The notes beneath the pieces are model-generated. The model searched no databases, was not told where the DNA came from, and worked only from the letters and a program-made list of their open reading frames with translations. From Sphingomonas lycopersici (GTDB lineage Bacteria > Pseudomonadota > Alphaproteobacteria > Sphingomonadales > Sphingomonadaceae), in assembly GCF_026130605.1 (NCBI RefSeq), contig NZ_JANFAU010000001.1, positions 62,001 through 126,000 of the forward strand: a stretch of DNA of 64,000 bases, given 5' to 3'. A program made the translations under genes and the position numbers. Every line of letters starts with the position of its first letter. The first letter of the stretch is position 1. This document shows positions 8,198-18,609 of the stretch, in pieces.

Positions 8198-8515
8198 CGC
8201 GAACCGCCCGATACGCGATCGCAAGGGCACGTACCCCACGCTTGCGGGCGGAGGTATCACGCGCCCTTTCGCTATTTCACGCAGGAATCCTGCGCAGAAA
8301 CCGCAATGCGGCTACGAATTTAGTGGGAACTCACCCCAAGCTTCTGTTAGCTTCCTATTCGAGTTCGAAGACGCCGCGCCCTTCCGGTGTGCGGCGATCG
8401 GTTGGCTCGGACCGGGATCACCCGGCCAGAACAGATGACCCCCGCGCAGGAACCAACGAGAGAGAGAAACCGACCGAGGTGAGGATTGCCCGAAGGAAAA
8501 TAGAAAGGGGCAATC
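8198..8515. other. intergenic region upstream of the TonB receptor
   Basis: 318 bases without a gene. A GAAAGGGGCAATC sequence just before 8516 provides a ribosome site. A promoter and Lrp-type operators would be expected here, but I cannot point to a clear -35/-10 pair or repeated operator. Confidence 0.4.
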
Positions 8516-11500
8516 ATGTCTGTTTTCCTGCTCTCGTCAGCGTTGCTGGCGCGCGGCCATCGTTTCCTGAAGCCTACCGCTCTCGCCACGACGGCGTTGG
8601 CGACGCTCTCCGCCGGCGGCGCATGGGCGCAAGAAGTTGCTCCGGTGCCGGGCGCGCCCCAGATCGGACCGATCCGCCAGGCGCCTGCCCAATCGGGCGG
8701 CCCGGTCAATACCTCCGGTGCGAAGCCCGCGCCCGCTGCCACCGGCATTCCCGGCGACGACCTCGGGGATGAAGGTGCGACGCCGAAGGGCGATATCGTC
8801 GTCACCGGCTCGCGCATCGTGCGCGACGGCTATGCCGCGCCGACCCCGGTCTCGGTGCTGGGCGCGGCGGAGATCGCAGCGCAGGCACCGGCCAATATCG
8901 CCGATTTCGTCAATACCCTCCCCTCGATCGCGGGGAGCGGCACCTCGGCGACCAGTTCGGGAAGCCTGTCGAACGGGATCGCCGGCATCAACTCGATCAG
9001 TCTGCGCGGCCTTGGCGTGGGGCGGACGCTGGTGCTGGTCGACGGACAACGATCGGTGGCCTCCTCGATCGGCGGCGTGGTCGACATCAACACGATCCCG
9101 CAGGATCTGGTCGAGCGAGTCGAGGTGGTGACCGGCGGCGCGTCCGCGCAATATGGGTCGGACGCGGTAGGGGGCGTCGTCAATTTCATTCTCAACAAGA
9201 ATTTCAAGGGCGTCGAGCTCAAGGTCGACAATGGCGTCAGCACCTATGGCGACGGGATGAATTACCGGTTCAGCGGCAGCGCCGGTTTCTCCGCACTGGA
9301 CGATCGGTTGCATGTCCTGTTCAATGCGGAATATTTCCACCAGGACGGCGTCGACACGATCAACCGCGGCTGGAACAACGCCGACTATTTCCAGATCAAC
9401 AATCCGGCCTATACGCCGACCAACGGCCAGCCGCAGCGGCTCGTCGGATCAGGCTTCGGCGTCAGCACCTATACGACCGGCGGGCTGATCACCTCGGGGC
9501 CACTCGCCGGCACCTATTTCCTCGGCAACAATCAGACTGCGGCGCTCAATTTCGGCACGCGCAGTGCCGTTTCCTCGCCGTGGATGATCGGGGGCGATTA
9601 CAAGGTCACGATGGCGGGGCACAGGGGCACCAATTCGCTCTTGCCGACCGAGGAGCGGATCGGCGTGTTCAACCGCGTCGCTTACGATCTCACCAACGAT
9701 ATCCAGATCTACGGTCAATTCTCGTGGAATCGATACGAGGGGCAAAGCTTCTATCAGCAAACCCCCAGCACCGGCGTGACGATCCAGCCGGACAATGCCT
9801 ATCTGCGCACTTATTATCCCACACTGGCGGCTCAGGTGACCGCGCCTTTTACGATCGGCACCAGCAACAATGGCTTCCCCGCCCCGGGAAGCGACAACCG
9901 GCGTGAGGTCTTTCGCTATGTCGCCGGGGTTAACGGCAAGTTCCGGCTCTTCGGGCGGACCTGGAAATGGAATGCTTATTATCAGCACGGCATGACCAAG
10001 GCGCATGAGGAGCTGACCAATACCTGGAACGTCGCGCGAATGGCGCTGGCGCAGGATGCAGTGATCGTGACCTCCGCCAATGTCGGGTCATCCGGGCTGG
10101 CGCTCGGCAGCATTGCCTGCCGTTCGACGCTCACCGCGCCGACCAACGGCTGCGTACCGATCAACCGGCTCGGCATCCACGGCGGCCCGGACCCGAAGGC
10201 GCTGGCCTATATCTACGGGGCGGGGCAACCCTATCGCGACGAGACGATCAAGGAGGATGTCGCGGCGGCGAGCGCCAGCGGGGAATTGTTCAATCTCCCC
10301 GGCGGCCCCGCGGCGGTGGCGCTCGGCGCCGAATGGCGCAAGGAGCAGATCAGCGGCTATGTTCCGACCGAATATCAGCCCGTCCGCAATGCCAATGGAA
10401 CCACCACGAACAACTGGCTCTACGGCAATTACCTGCCCAATTTCGGCGAATATAATGTCAAGGAAGGCTTCATCGAAGTCGACCTGCCGATCGTGAAAGG
10501 CATCAACCTCAACGCCGCCGGCCGCTATACGGATTATTCGACCTCGGGCGCGGTGCAGACCTGGAAGGTCGGCGGAACCTACACGCCGCTGCCCGATATC
10601 AAGTTCCGCGCCACCTACAGCCACGATATCCGCGCGCCGAACCTCCAGGAACTGTTCGCTTCGGGAACCGCGCGCACCAATTCGGTGATCATGCCGGCCA
10701 ACTCGCCGCTCGGCGCGGGGGCCTTCCAGTTCGTCGAGAGCACGATCGGCAACCCGAACCTCAAGCCGGAGAAGGCGAATACATGGACGGCGGGCGCGGT
10801 TGCGACGCCGCGCTGGTTGCCCGGCTTCACCATGTCGTTCGACTATTATGATATCAGGATCACCGATGCGATCGGATCGATCACCTCCCAGAATACGGTG
10901 GATTTCTGCTATTCCGGGTCAACGGCCTATTGCAACAACATCGTCTATAACGGCGGCGCGTTGAGCCAGATCGTCATCCAGCCGTTCAACTTCGCCAGCC
11001 AGCATGAGACGGGATTCGACATCGATGCGACCTACCGCACCGATCTTTCCGCGATATCGGCCGATCTGCCCGGCAGTTTCAGCATCAGCACCGCGATAAC
11101 CCATTACATAAAGAACGTGATCAACAACGGGATTTTCCCGATCGACTATGCCGGCGTGAACGGCGGCAGCCTGGCGGGCACCTACAACGCGCCCCATTGG
11201 GTCTATCGCGTCAGCGCCTTTTACAAGGTCGATCCGGTGACGATCAATCTGGTCGCGCGCGGCTTCGGATCGGGGGTCTATGGCAATGATTACATCCAAT
11301 GCACCTCGGGATGCCCGGCCTCGACCAATCAATATCGCACGATCAACAACAACCACATTCCCGGCGCGACCTATTTCGACGCATCGATCAGCTTCAAATT
11401 CTCCGCCGGCAGCCATGACGGCAGCTTGACCTTCGTAGTCAACAATATGTTCAACAAGGATCCCGTGCTGGTGGGCAATGGGCCCGACGGCAACAATGTG

Positions 11501-11581
11501 CCGGCTTACGCCCAGACCAGCCGCCAGCTCTATGACGTGGTCGGTCGGGTATTCCGCGTATCGGCGGGCGTGAAATTCTAA
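8516..11581 (+). CDS. TonB-dependent outer-membrane receptor
   Basis: 1021 residues. A signal peptide ends at about AWAQ (residue 38) and is followed by a proline-rich linker. The TonB-box-like DIVVTGSRI precedes a plug domain (SISLRGLGVGRTLVLVDGQR, VERVEVVTGGASAQYGSDAVGGVVNF). The rest is a 22-strand-type beta barrel ending in ...VFRVSAGVKF with the C-terminal aromatic residue. Receptors of this subgroup import siderophores, oligopeptides or sugars in sphingomonads. The M20 hydrolase 18 bases downstream and the Lrp regulator upstream argue for an amino-acid conjugate or peptide, which is inference. Confidence 0.9.
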   Translation: MSVFLLSSALLARGHRFLKPTALATTALATLSAGGAWAQEVAPVPGAPQIGPIRQAPAQSGGPVNTSGAKPAPAATGIPGDDLGDEGATPKGDIVVTGSRIVRDGYAAPTPVSVLGAAEIAAQAPANIADFVNTLPSIAGSGTSATSSGSLSNGIAGINSISLRGLGVGRTLVLVDGQRSVASSIGGVVDINTIPQDLVERVEVVTGGASAQYGSDAVGGVVNFILNKNFKGVELKVDNGVSTYGDGMNYRFSGSAGFSALDDRLHVLFNAEYFHQDGVDTINRGWNNADYFQINNPAYTPTNGQPQRLVGSGFGVSTYTTGGLITSGPLAGTYFLGNNQTAALNFGTRSAVSSPWMIGGDYKVTMAGHRGTNSLLPTEERIGVFNRVAYDLTNDIQIYGQFSWNRYEGQSFYQQTPSTGVTIQPDNAYLRTYYPTLAAQVTAPFTIGTSNNGFPAPGSDNRREVFRYVAGVNGKFRLFGRTWKWNAYYQHGMTKAHEELTNTWNVARMALAQDAVIVTSANVGSSGLALGSIACRSTLTAPTNGCVPINRLGIHGGPDPKALAYIYGAGQPYRDETIKEDVAAASASGELFNLPGGPAAVALGAEWRKEQISGYVPTEYQPVRNANGTTTNNWLYGNYLPNFGEYNVKEGFIEVDLPIVKGINLNAAGRYTDYSTSGAVQTWKVGGTYTPLPDIKFRATYSHDIRAPNLQELFASGTARTNSVIMPANSPLGAGAFQFVESTIGNPNLKPEKANTWTAGAVATPRWLPGFTMSFDYYDIRITDAIGSITSQNTVDFCYSGSTAYCNNIVYNGGALSQIVIQPFNFASQHETGFDIDATYRTDLSAISADLPGSFSISTAITHYIKNVINNGIFPIDYAGVNGGSLAGTYNAPHWVYRVSAFYKVDPVTINLVARGFGSGVYGNDYIQCTSGCPASTNQYRTINNNHIPGATYFDASISFKFSAGSHDGSLTFVVNNMFNKDPVLVGNGPDGNNVPAYAQTSRQLYDVVGRVFRVSAGVKF

Positions 11582-11599
11582 GGGGAAAAGGAGGGTCGA

Positions 11600-13177
<1,578 letters not shown>

Positions 13178-13190
13178 TCGAAATGGCGCA

Positions 13191-13220
13191 AGCCCGGCCG
13201 AAAAGTAATTCGGCCGGGCT
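13191..13220 (+). terminator. strong hairpin after the M20 gene
   Basis: AGCCCGGCCGAA pairs perfectly with TTCGGCCGGGCT across a 6-base loop (12-bp stem), starting 14 bases after the M20 stop codon. There is no T-run, so it may act with Rho or serve both converging genes (the mscS-like gene ends at 13241). Confidence 0.6.
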
Positions 13221-13240
13221 ACCCGGTTTGCACTGCAAGC

Positions 13241-13807
13241 TTACACCGGCGGAGCCGGTGCTATGGGTTGTTCGTCGGTCGGCGACAGCTTGATCATCGT
13301 CTGTTGCGCCATCTTCCCGTTGGCAACGATGATCCGGCGGCCGTCATCGGTGCGCAACACCGTAAATCCCAACGAAATGTCCTCAACGACGCCGACGTCG
13401 AAATCATCCTTGGTCGGCGCGCTGATCTGGATGCGATCGCCTCGCCGGAACGGCTTGTAGAGGACGAGGCTTATCCCCGCGACAAGATTCCCCAGCGTCG
13501 TCTGGGCGGCGAATCCGATCACCACGGAGACGAGACTGACCCCGGCGAGCAGCGCGGTGCCGAAGCGGTTCAAGGCGGGAACGACGCGCGTATAAGCGAC
13601 GATGAGGATGACCCACATCACCAGCACGGCAAGGTGGCTGAGGAAGGACAAGGTGATCTGGTCGATACGGTCCGACTGGTCGTGACGGAGCGCGGCGCCG
13701 ACCGCATAGCGCAGCACCCATGAAAGGATCAGCCCGACCAACAGAAAGATAGCACCCGACAACAAGGCGCCAAGGATCGTATTGGGATCGAATAATTCGA
13801 TCCTCAT
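13241..13807 (-). CDS. small MscS family mechanosensitive channel
   Basis: 188 residues, at the short end for MscS-like proteins. Two or three transmembrane segments (about 12-32, 55-75 and 80-100) are followed by the conserved pore-helix/beta-domain junction LVSVVIGFAAQTTLGNLVAGISL. The beta domain follows (RGDRIQI, VGVVEDISLGFTVLRTDDGR). The usual C-terminal alpha-beta domain is mostly missing. It is translationally coupled to fdhD (4-base ATGA overlap) and so shares the sigma-54 promoter at 14744-14758. Its role is probably osmotic or acid-shock relief. Confidence 0.85.
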   Translation of the reverse strand: MRIELFDPNTILGALLSGAIFLLVGLILSWVLRYAVGAALRHDQSDRIDQITLSFLSHLAVLVMWVILIVAYTRVVPALNRFGTALLAGVSLVSVVIGFAAQTTLGNLVAGISLVLYKPFRRGDRIQISAPTKDDFDVGVVEDISLGFTVLRTDDGRRIIVANGKMAQQTMIKLSPTDEQPIAPAPPV

Positions 13808-14616
13808 TCGACGCTGCCCTGCTCATCGGTGATGATCAAAGCCGAATCGGTGCGCGCGATCGCGACCAGCGTCAACCCTGCCCTCATCGCGCGTTCCACG
13901 GCGAGGCTGGTCGGCGCCGAGATCGTCACCAGCATCGAACAGCCTGAGCGAACCGCTTTTTCGACGAGTTCGTAACTGCATCGCGCGGAAAGCAGGTAAA
14001 AGCCCGTCGCTGGATCGATTGCGTCGCTGGCGAGCGCACCGATCAGTTTGTCGAGCGCATTGTGCCGGTCGACATCCTCCCGGACGCGCAGGATCGCACC
14101 AGCGGGAGAACAGAAGGCAGCAGCATGCGAGCCGCCCGTGGCGTGACCCAATGGCTGATGATCCCGGAAACCGGCCAGCGCGCGCATGATCGCGAGCCGA
14201 TCGGTCGATATCTGTGCTTTTACCGGCGGGAGCGACCGCAACAGCTGCTCGACCTTCCCGACGCCGCAAAGGCCGCAACTGCCCTCCGCCTCGCGCCGGC
14301 GCGCGCGTCTGAACACGCGCTCAGCCCGTTCGGCCGGTAACGATAGCCGGATCGCCCAGCCGCCATCGACCCGCTGGATGTCGATGCTCTCGATCTGATC
14401 CGCCCGGTCCACAAGCCCGTCGCTGAGCGCGAAGCCCAATGCATAGTCGCGCAAGTCCGACGGCGTTGCCATCACCACGGTATAAGCGACCCCGCACACC
14501 TCGATCGAAACCGGGGCCTCGACCGGAATAGTGCGCAGCAGCGCCGCATCGCCGATCTCGGCGAAACCAACGCGGCGAACCGCAAGGTTGACGGCTTGTA
14601 GCTTATCGAGGGCCAT
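13804..14616 (-). CDS. fdhD: FdhD, sulfurtransferase for formate-dehydrogenase-type molybdoenzymes
   Basis: 270 residues covering the whole FdhD family. The CGLCG motif (Cys114 and Cys117), which relays sulfur from IscS to the bis-MGD cofactor, is intact. FdhD is needed to activate formate dehydrogenases and related bis-MGD enzymes. The likely client is the FdhF/YdeP-type enzyme at 31078. A -24/-12 promoter and a paired palindromic activator site lie upstream, both matching those of other genes in the region. Confidence 0.92.
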   Translation of the reverse strand: MALDKLQAVNLAVRRVGFAEIGDAALLRTIPVEAPVSIEVCGVAYTVVMATPSDLRDYALGFALSDGLVDRADQIESIDIQRVDGGWAIRLSLPAERAERVFRRARRREAEGSCGLCGVGKVEQLLRSLPPVKAQISTDRLAIMRALAGFRDHQPLGHATGGSHAAAFCSPAGAILRVREDVDRHNALDKLIGALASDAIDPATGFYLLSARCSYELVEKAVRSGCSMLVTISAPTSLAVERAMRAGLTLVAIARTDSALIITDEQGSVE

Positions 14617-14743
14617 GCTCGACTTTCAGTCGCTCGGCCTGCGGCCGAGCCTGAGCGCGGTGAACATCTTGAGCGCAAGGTATCCGGGCTTAAAGGGGGT
14701 CAAGGCGCGCGCTCCGGTTGATTCCACCATCGGCCCGGATGGA

Positions 14744-14758
14744 GCAATAGATGTGCCA
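14744..14758 (-). promoter_or_regulatory. sigma-54 promoter of fdhD-mscS
   Basis: On the minus strand this reads TGGCACATCTATTGC, which matches the -24/-12 consensus TGGCAC-N5-TTGC with GG-N10-GC spacing. The predicted transcription start is near 14732, about 116 bases before fdhD. The paired activator site is at 14812-14845, about 80-113 bases upstream of that start. Confidence 0.8.
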
Positions 14759-14811
14759 GACGTGATGTCGTCTTAATTCAATGTCTTATTCATTGAGCGA
14801 CAAGGGACGAA

Positions 14812-14845
14812 GACAAAAGGTCCAAACCGGTCGCGACAAATTGTC
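14812..14845. promoter_or_regulatory. paired GACA-N3-TGTC palindromes (putative activator site)
   Basis: GACAAATTGTC at 14835-14845 fits GACA-N3-TGTC. GACAAAAGGTC at 14812-14822 fits with one mismatch. Their centres are 23 bp apart, as at three other loci in the window (22 bp at a fourth). The site lies between fdhD and the sigma-54 activator gene, so it could serve both. Confidence 0.7.
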
Positions 14846-14989
14846 TTCGTTCCAGCCCACGCGGCCCGATGCGCTTCGTCGACTGCAATGGTAGCTGTAA
14901 CCCGCGCGAACAAAGGACCGATTCGCGCGCGGCAACGCTCGGGCGTCCGATCCAGGGTAAGATCGGGTTTCGACGGACGAGGATAGCAG

Positions 14990-16387
14990 ATGGAGGAACA
15001 GGGCGTGCCGGGTCAGGAGACAGAAGAGAATAACGGCGTCGACCCGGATTTCTGGCCCTGGCTTGCGCAAGCCTCGATCCTGGTGGTCGACGACGAACCC
15101 GGGATGCGGAATTTTCTCGTGCGCACGCTGCGACCGCGGTGCAAGCGGATCGACGAGGCGTCCGACGCGCGCGAGGCTTCGCGCAAACTCGATGCCCGGC
15201 CCTATGACGTCGTCATTCTCGATAATCTTCTCCCCGGCAGGACCGGGCTCGAATGGCTGACGGAGCAGCGCGCATCGGGCCTTTTTGCGGATGTCATCCT
15301 GATCACCGCGCATGCGGATCTCGATACCGCAATCGCCGCGCTGAGGGTCGGGGTCGTCGATTTCGTACTGAAGCCTTTCCGCTCCAATCAATTGCTCAGC
15401 GCCGTCGCGCGATGCCTCGATCGCGATCGGCTGCAGCGCGAGAATGTGGTTCTCCGTCAGGAACTCAAAGGTGCGTCGGGACGAGAGGGGCTTCGCAGCA
15501 CATTGACGGGAAGGTCGCCCGCAATCGAGGAGATCCGGAAGATCATCGCGCGCGTCGCGCCGCTGCCGAGCTCGGTGCTGCTCACCGGCGAATCCGGAAC
15601 CGGCAAGGAAGTGGCGGCGCGCTCGATCCACGCGCTTTCGGATCGCGGCGACAAGCTCTTCGTGCCGGTGAATTGCGGCGCGATTCCATCCGAACTTCTC
15701 GAAAGCGAACTATTCGGACATGTCAAAGGGTCGTTCACCGGTGCTCACGGCGCGCGCGAGGGTCTGATCCAATATGCCAAGGGCGGGACGATCTTTCTCG
15801 ATGAGATCGGCGACCTTCCCTTGCCGATGCAGGTCAAATTGCTCCGGGTGATCGAAGATCGCCGGGTGCGCCCCGTCGGCGCGGAGCGGGAAACGCCGAT
15901 CGACGTCCGTTTCGTCTTCGCGACCAACGCCGACCTTGCCGAGCGTGTGAACGAGGGACGGTTCCGGCAGGACCTTTTCTATCGTATCAACGTCCTGGAG
16001 ATTCGCATGCCGCGGCTTGTCGAGCGCGGTGATGACGTGGAGGAGCTCGCTTCGGCCTTTATGAGCGACGTAGCGCTGCAGCTCGGCATGGCCCCGGTAC
16101 CCATCGATCAAAATGTGCGTCGGTATCTCACGCGTTACGAATGGCCCGGCAATATTCGGGAATTGCGCAATTTCATCGAACGCGCGGTGATCCTGGGCCG
16201 GTTTCCCAATGCTTATGAACGGGCCGAGGAACCCCCCGGTCGCAAGCCCAGGACCCTGGCGGAGGTCGAGCGGCGGCATATTCTAGCCATGTTGAAGGAA
16301 ACGGGCGGCGACCGCGAGGAGACCGCCCGGCGGCTCGGCATCTCGCGAAAGACCGTCGACCGCAAATGCGCGACCTGGAATGTCTGA
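14990..16387 (+). CDS. NtrC-type sigma-54-dependent response regulator
   Basis: 465 residues. A receiver domain (ILVVDDEPG; phospho-acceptor Asp78 in VVILDNLLPG; KPF) is followed by an AAA+ domain with Walker A GESGTGKE (about 200), the sigma-54 contact loop GSFTGA (about 247, a Ser variant of GAFTGA), Walker B GGTIFLDEIGDL and an R-finger region. The C-terminus is a Fis-type HTH (ETARRLGISRKTVDRK). It is overlapped by its partner kinase gene. It is the best candidate for the protein binding the paired palindromes near sigma-54 promoters in this window. Confidence 0.92.
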   Translation: MEEQGVPGQETEENNGVDPDFWPWLAQASILVVDDEPGMRNFLVRTLRPRCKRIDEASDAREASRKLDARPYDVVILDNLLPGRTGLEWLTEQRASGLFADVILITAHADLDTAIAALRVGVVDFVLKPFRSNQLLSAVARCLDRDRLQRENVVLRQELKGASGREGLRSTLTGRSPAIEEIRKIIARVAPLPSSVLLTGESGTGKEVAARSIHALSDRGDKLFVPVNCGAIPSELLESELFGHVKGSFTGAHGAREGLIQYAKGGTIFLDEIGDLPLPMQVKLLRVIEDRRVRPVGAERETPIDVRFVFATNADLAERVNEGRFRQDLFYRINVLEIRMPRLVERGDDVEELASAFMSDVALQLGMAPVPIDQNVRRYLTRYEWPGNIRELRNFIERAVILGRFPNAYERAEEPPGRKPRTLAEVERRHILAMLKETGGDREETARRLGISRKTVDRKCATWNV

Positions 16388-18449
16388 TGCCATAGCGGCG
16401 GGGATGAAGCGGCGGCATTCGGTGCGTTACCGGCTGCTAGCGATCGCGCTCTTGCCGATGCTGGTTATCCTGCCGATCTTCCTTGGCATCGCGATGAAGC
16501 GATGGAACGACCGGTTCGACGCGATGCTGCTGTCGAAGGTCGATGGCGATCTCACCACCGCAAACCAATATCTGTCCCGATTGCTGGCCGGTGATCAGGC
16601 CTCGCTTTCGTCGCTGGGCCAATCGGCGCGATTTTTGGATGTGCTTTACGGCAAGGCAAAGCAGGACGCATCGCTTGATATGCTGCTCGCGCGCGAAGCC
16701 GGCAAAACCGGCGCCGACTTTCTATATCTGGTTGACGCCGAGCATCGGGTCATCGCGTCGAGCCGCCCGTTTGCGTCGCGCGCGCCGAGCGCGATCAGAT
16801 ATGATTGGCCGATCATCACGCGGGCGCTGCGCGGCCAGCCGAAAACCGGAATCGATCTGTTTTCCCAGGCGGATCTGGCGGCGATATCGCCGCAACTGGC
16901 AGGCCGCGCGACGATCCATCTGATTGCTACCGAGAAAGCAGCCCCGACCTCCCGAACGATCGAGAATCGCGGCATGGTGGTCCATTCGGCGGTGCCCGTC
17001 ACCTTAGCCGACGGCACATCGGCCGCATTGGTCAGTGGCATGTTGCTCAATCGCAATCTGCGCTTCATCGATACGATCAACGCTCTGGTGTATCACGATA
17101 CCAGCGTTCCACGCGGGAGCCACGGCACAGCGTCGCTGTTCCTCGGTGACGTTCGCATCAGCACGAACGTCCGATTGTTCGAGGGCCATCGCGCGATCGG
17201 AACGCGAGTGTCGAGCGCGGTGCGGAGCGCGGTGCTCGGCGAAGGACGCACCTGGCTCGACAGCGCGTTCGTCGTCAACGATTGGTATATTTCCGCCTAT
17301 CAGCCGCTCGTCGACACCGATGGCAGGCGTGTCGGGATGCTCTATGTCGGCTTTCTCGAAAAGCCGTTCACCGCGATGCGCCGCGAAATCGTCCTGTCGC
17401 TCGCCTTCGCCTTTCTGCTCGTCACGGGGCTGACAGTTCCCTTATTCCTGCGCTGGGCGAGCGATATCTTCAAACCGCTCGAGCGAATGGCGACGACCAT
17501 CGCGCAGGTCGAATCCGGCGATCTCGCCGCGCGAACCGGATCGAGCGGCGATGCGGGTGAAATCGGCATGGTGGCCAAGCATCTCGATGGCCTTCTTGAT
17601 GAAATTCAGGATCGCGATCGGCAGCTTCGCTCATGGAACGACGAACTCAATCGGCGCGTCGAAGAACGAACCGAGCACCTGGTCGCGGCGCGCAAGCAGA
17701 TCGAAGATACCACAAAACAGCTCGTCCTGGCGGAGAAGCTCGCAACGCTCGGCGAGATCAGCGCCGGCATCGCGCATGAAATCAACAATCCGCTCGCGGT
17801 GATGCAGGGCAATCTGGAGATCATCCGGGCGGTGCTGGCCGGCCGAACCGACGATCTCGACCTCGAGTTCAGGCTGGTCGACGAGCAGATCGGGCGCATC
17901 AGCGAAATCGTGCGGAAGCTTCTGCAATTCGCCCGACCTGCGGAATATGCCGGCTATGAGGATCGGCAGGACATTGCGGCGATGATCTCCGACACCCTCC
18001 CGCTTGTCGGGCACCTGCTCAAAAGAGCGGCGGTCACCGTCGTGCGCGACGATCGGGCACGCCGCGAAGTACGGATCAACCGAACCGAGCTCCAGCAGGT
18101 TCTGGTCAACCTCATGGTGAACGCGATCGATGCGATGCCCAGCGGCGGCACGCTGACCTTGCGCAGCTATGATGCCGAGGGCGCAGGCGGTGAGCCTGGC
18201 GCCGTTATCGAGGTGCAGGATACCGGAATCGGGATGAGCGATAATGTGCTCGCCCGCATCTTCGATCCTTTTTTCACTACCAAGCAGCGCGACGGCAACG
18301 GGCTCGGCCTGGCGATCTGCCAAATGCTCATATCCCATACGGGAGGCACGCTTACTGCGTCGAGCACGCCGGACATCGGATCGACCTTCTTCCTGTGGCT
18401 TCCCGAAGCCGGCGATGACGGGACAAGGCGTGAAGGACATTCTGTCTAG
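16380..18449 (+). CDS. Cache-domain sensor histidine kinase, partner of the sigma-54 regulator
   Basis: 689 residues; the start overlaps the regulator's stop by 8 bases (ATG 16404 is an alternative). TM1 is about residues 18-40 and is followed by a ~300-residue extracytoplasmic Cache-type sensor (VNDWYISAYQPL near its end). TM2 is about 341-362, then a HAMP domain and coiled coil. The HisKA phospho-acceptor is His466 (IAHEINNPL), and an HATPase domain follows (NLMVNAIDAM, DTGIGMS, GNGLGLAIC). Cache domains bind small ligands in the periplasm; a carboxylate such as formate or oxalate would fit the regulon but is not shown. Confidence 0.9.
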   Translation: MSDAIAAGMKRRHSVRYRLLAIALLPMLVILPIFLGIAMKRWNDRFDAMLLSKVDGDLTTANQYLSRLLAGDQASLSSLGQSARFLDVLYGKAKQDASLDMLLAREAGKTGADFLYLVDAEHRVIASSRPFASRAPSAIRYDWPIITRALRGQPKTGIDLFSQADLAAISPQLAGRATIHLIATEKAAPTSRTIENRGMVVHSAVPVTLADGTSAALVSGMLLNRNLRFIDTINALVYHDTSVPRGSHGTASLFLGDVRISTNVRLFEGHRAIGTRVSSAVRSAVLGEGRTWLDSAFVVNDWYISAYQPLVDTDGRRVGMLYVGFLEKPFTAMRREIVLSLAFAFLLVTGLTVPLFLRWASDIFKPLERMATTIAQVESGDLAARTGSSGDAGEIGMVAKHLDGLLDEIQDRDRQLRSWNDELNRRVEERTEHLVAARKQIEDTTKQLVLAEKLATLGEISAGIAHEINNPLAVMQGNLEIIRAVLAGRTDDLDLEFRLVDEQIGRISEIVRKLLQFARPAEYAGYEDRQDIAAMISDTLPLVGHLLKRAAVTVVRDDRARREVRINRTELQQVLVNLMVNAIDAMPSGGTLTLRSYDAEGAGGEPGAVIEVQDTGIGMSDNVLARIFDPFFTTKQRDGNGLGLAICQMLISHTGGTLTASSTPDIGSTFFLWLPEAGDDGTRREGHSV

Positions 18450-18469
18450 GCGCCTGCGGACAGACTGTC
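18436..18469. promoter_or_regulatory. paired GACA-N3-TGTC palindromes upstream of dnaK
   Basis: GACATTCTGTC (18436-18446) and GACAGACTGTC (18459-18469) both match GACA-N3-TGTC exactly, with centres 23 bp apart. The first overlaps the end of the kinase gene. The -24 element follows 72 bp from the second centre. Confidence 0.75.
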
Positions 18470-18534
18470 CCCCACGGCCCCGCCAATCGACCCCAAGCTG
18501 CTTGATCCTCGTTGCTTAATCGCCGCTGCAGATA

Positions 18535-18549
18535 CGGCATAGTTCTTGC
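18535..18549 (+). promoter_or_regulatory. sigma-54 promoter of the dnaK operon
   Basis: CGGCATAGTTCTTGC fits YGGCAY-N5-TTGC with GG-N10-GC spacing. The predicted start of transcription is near 18561, about 50 bases before dnaK. A sigma-54 promoter, rather than sigma-32, would be unusual for a dnaK gene. Confidence 0.7.
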
Positions 18550-18609
18550 TCCCTCCGCGCCGACACACGGAACGCTCGTCGAGGGCATCGAGCGCAGAGG
18601 AGCAGCGAA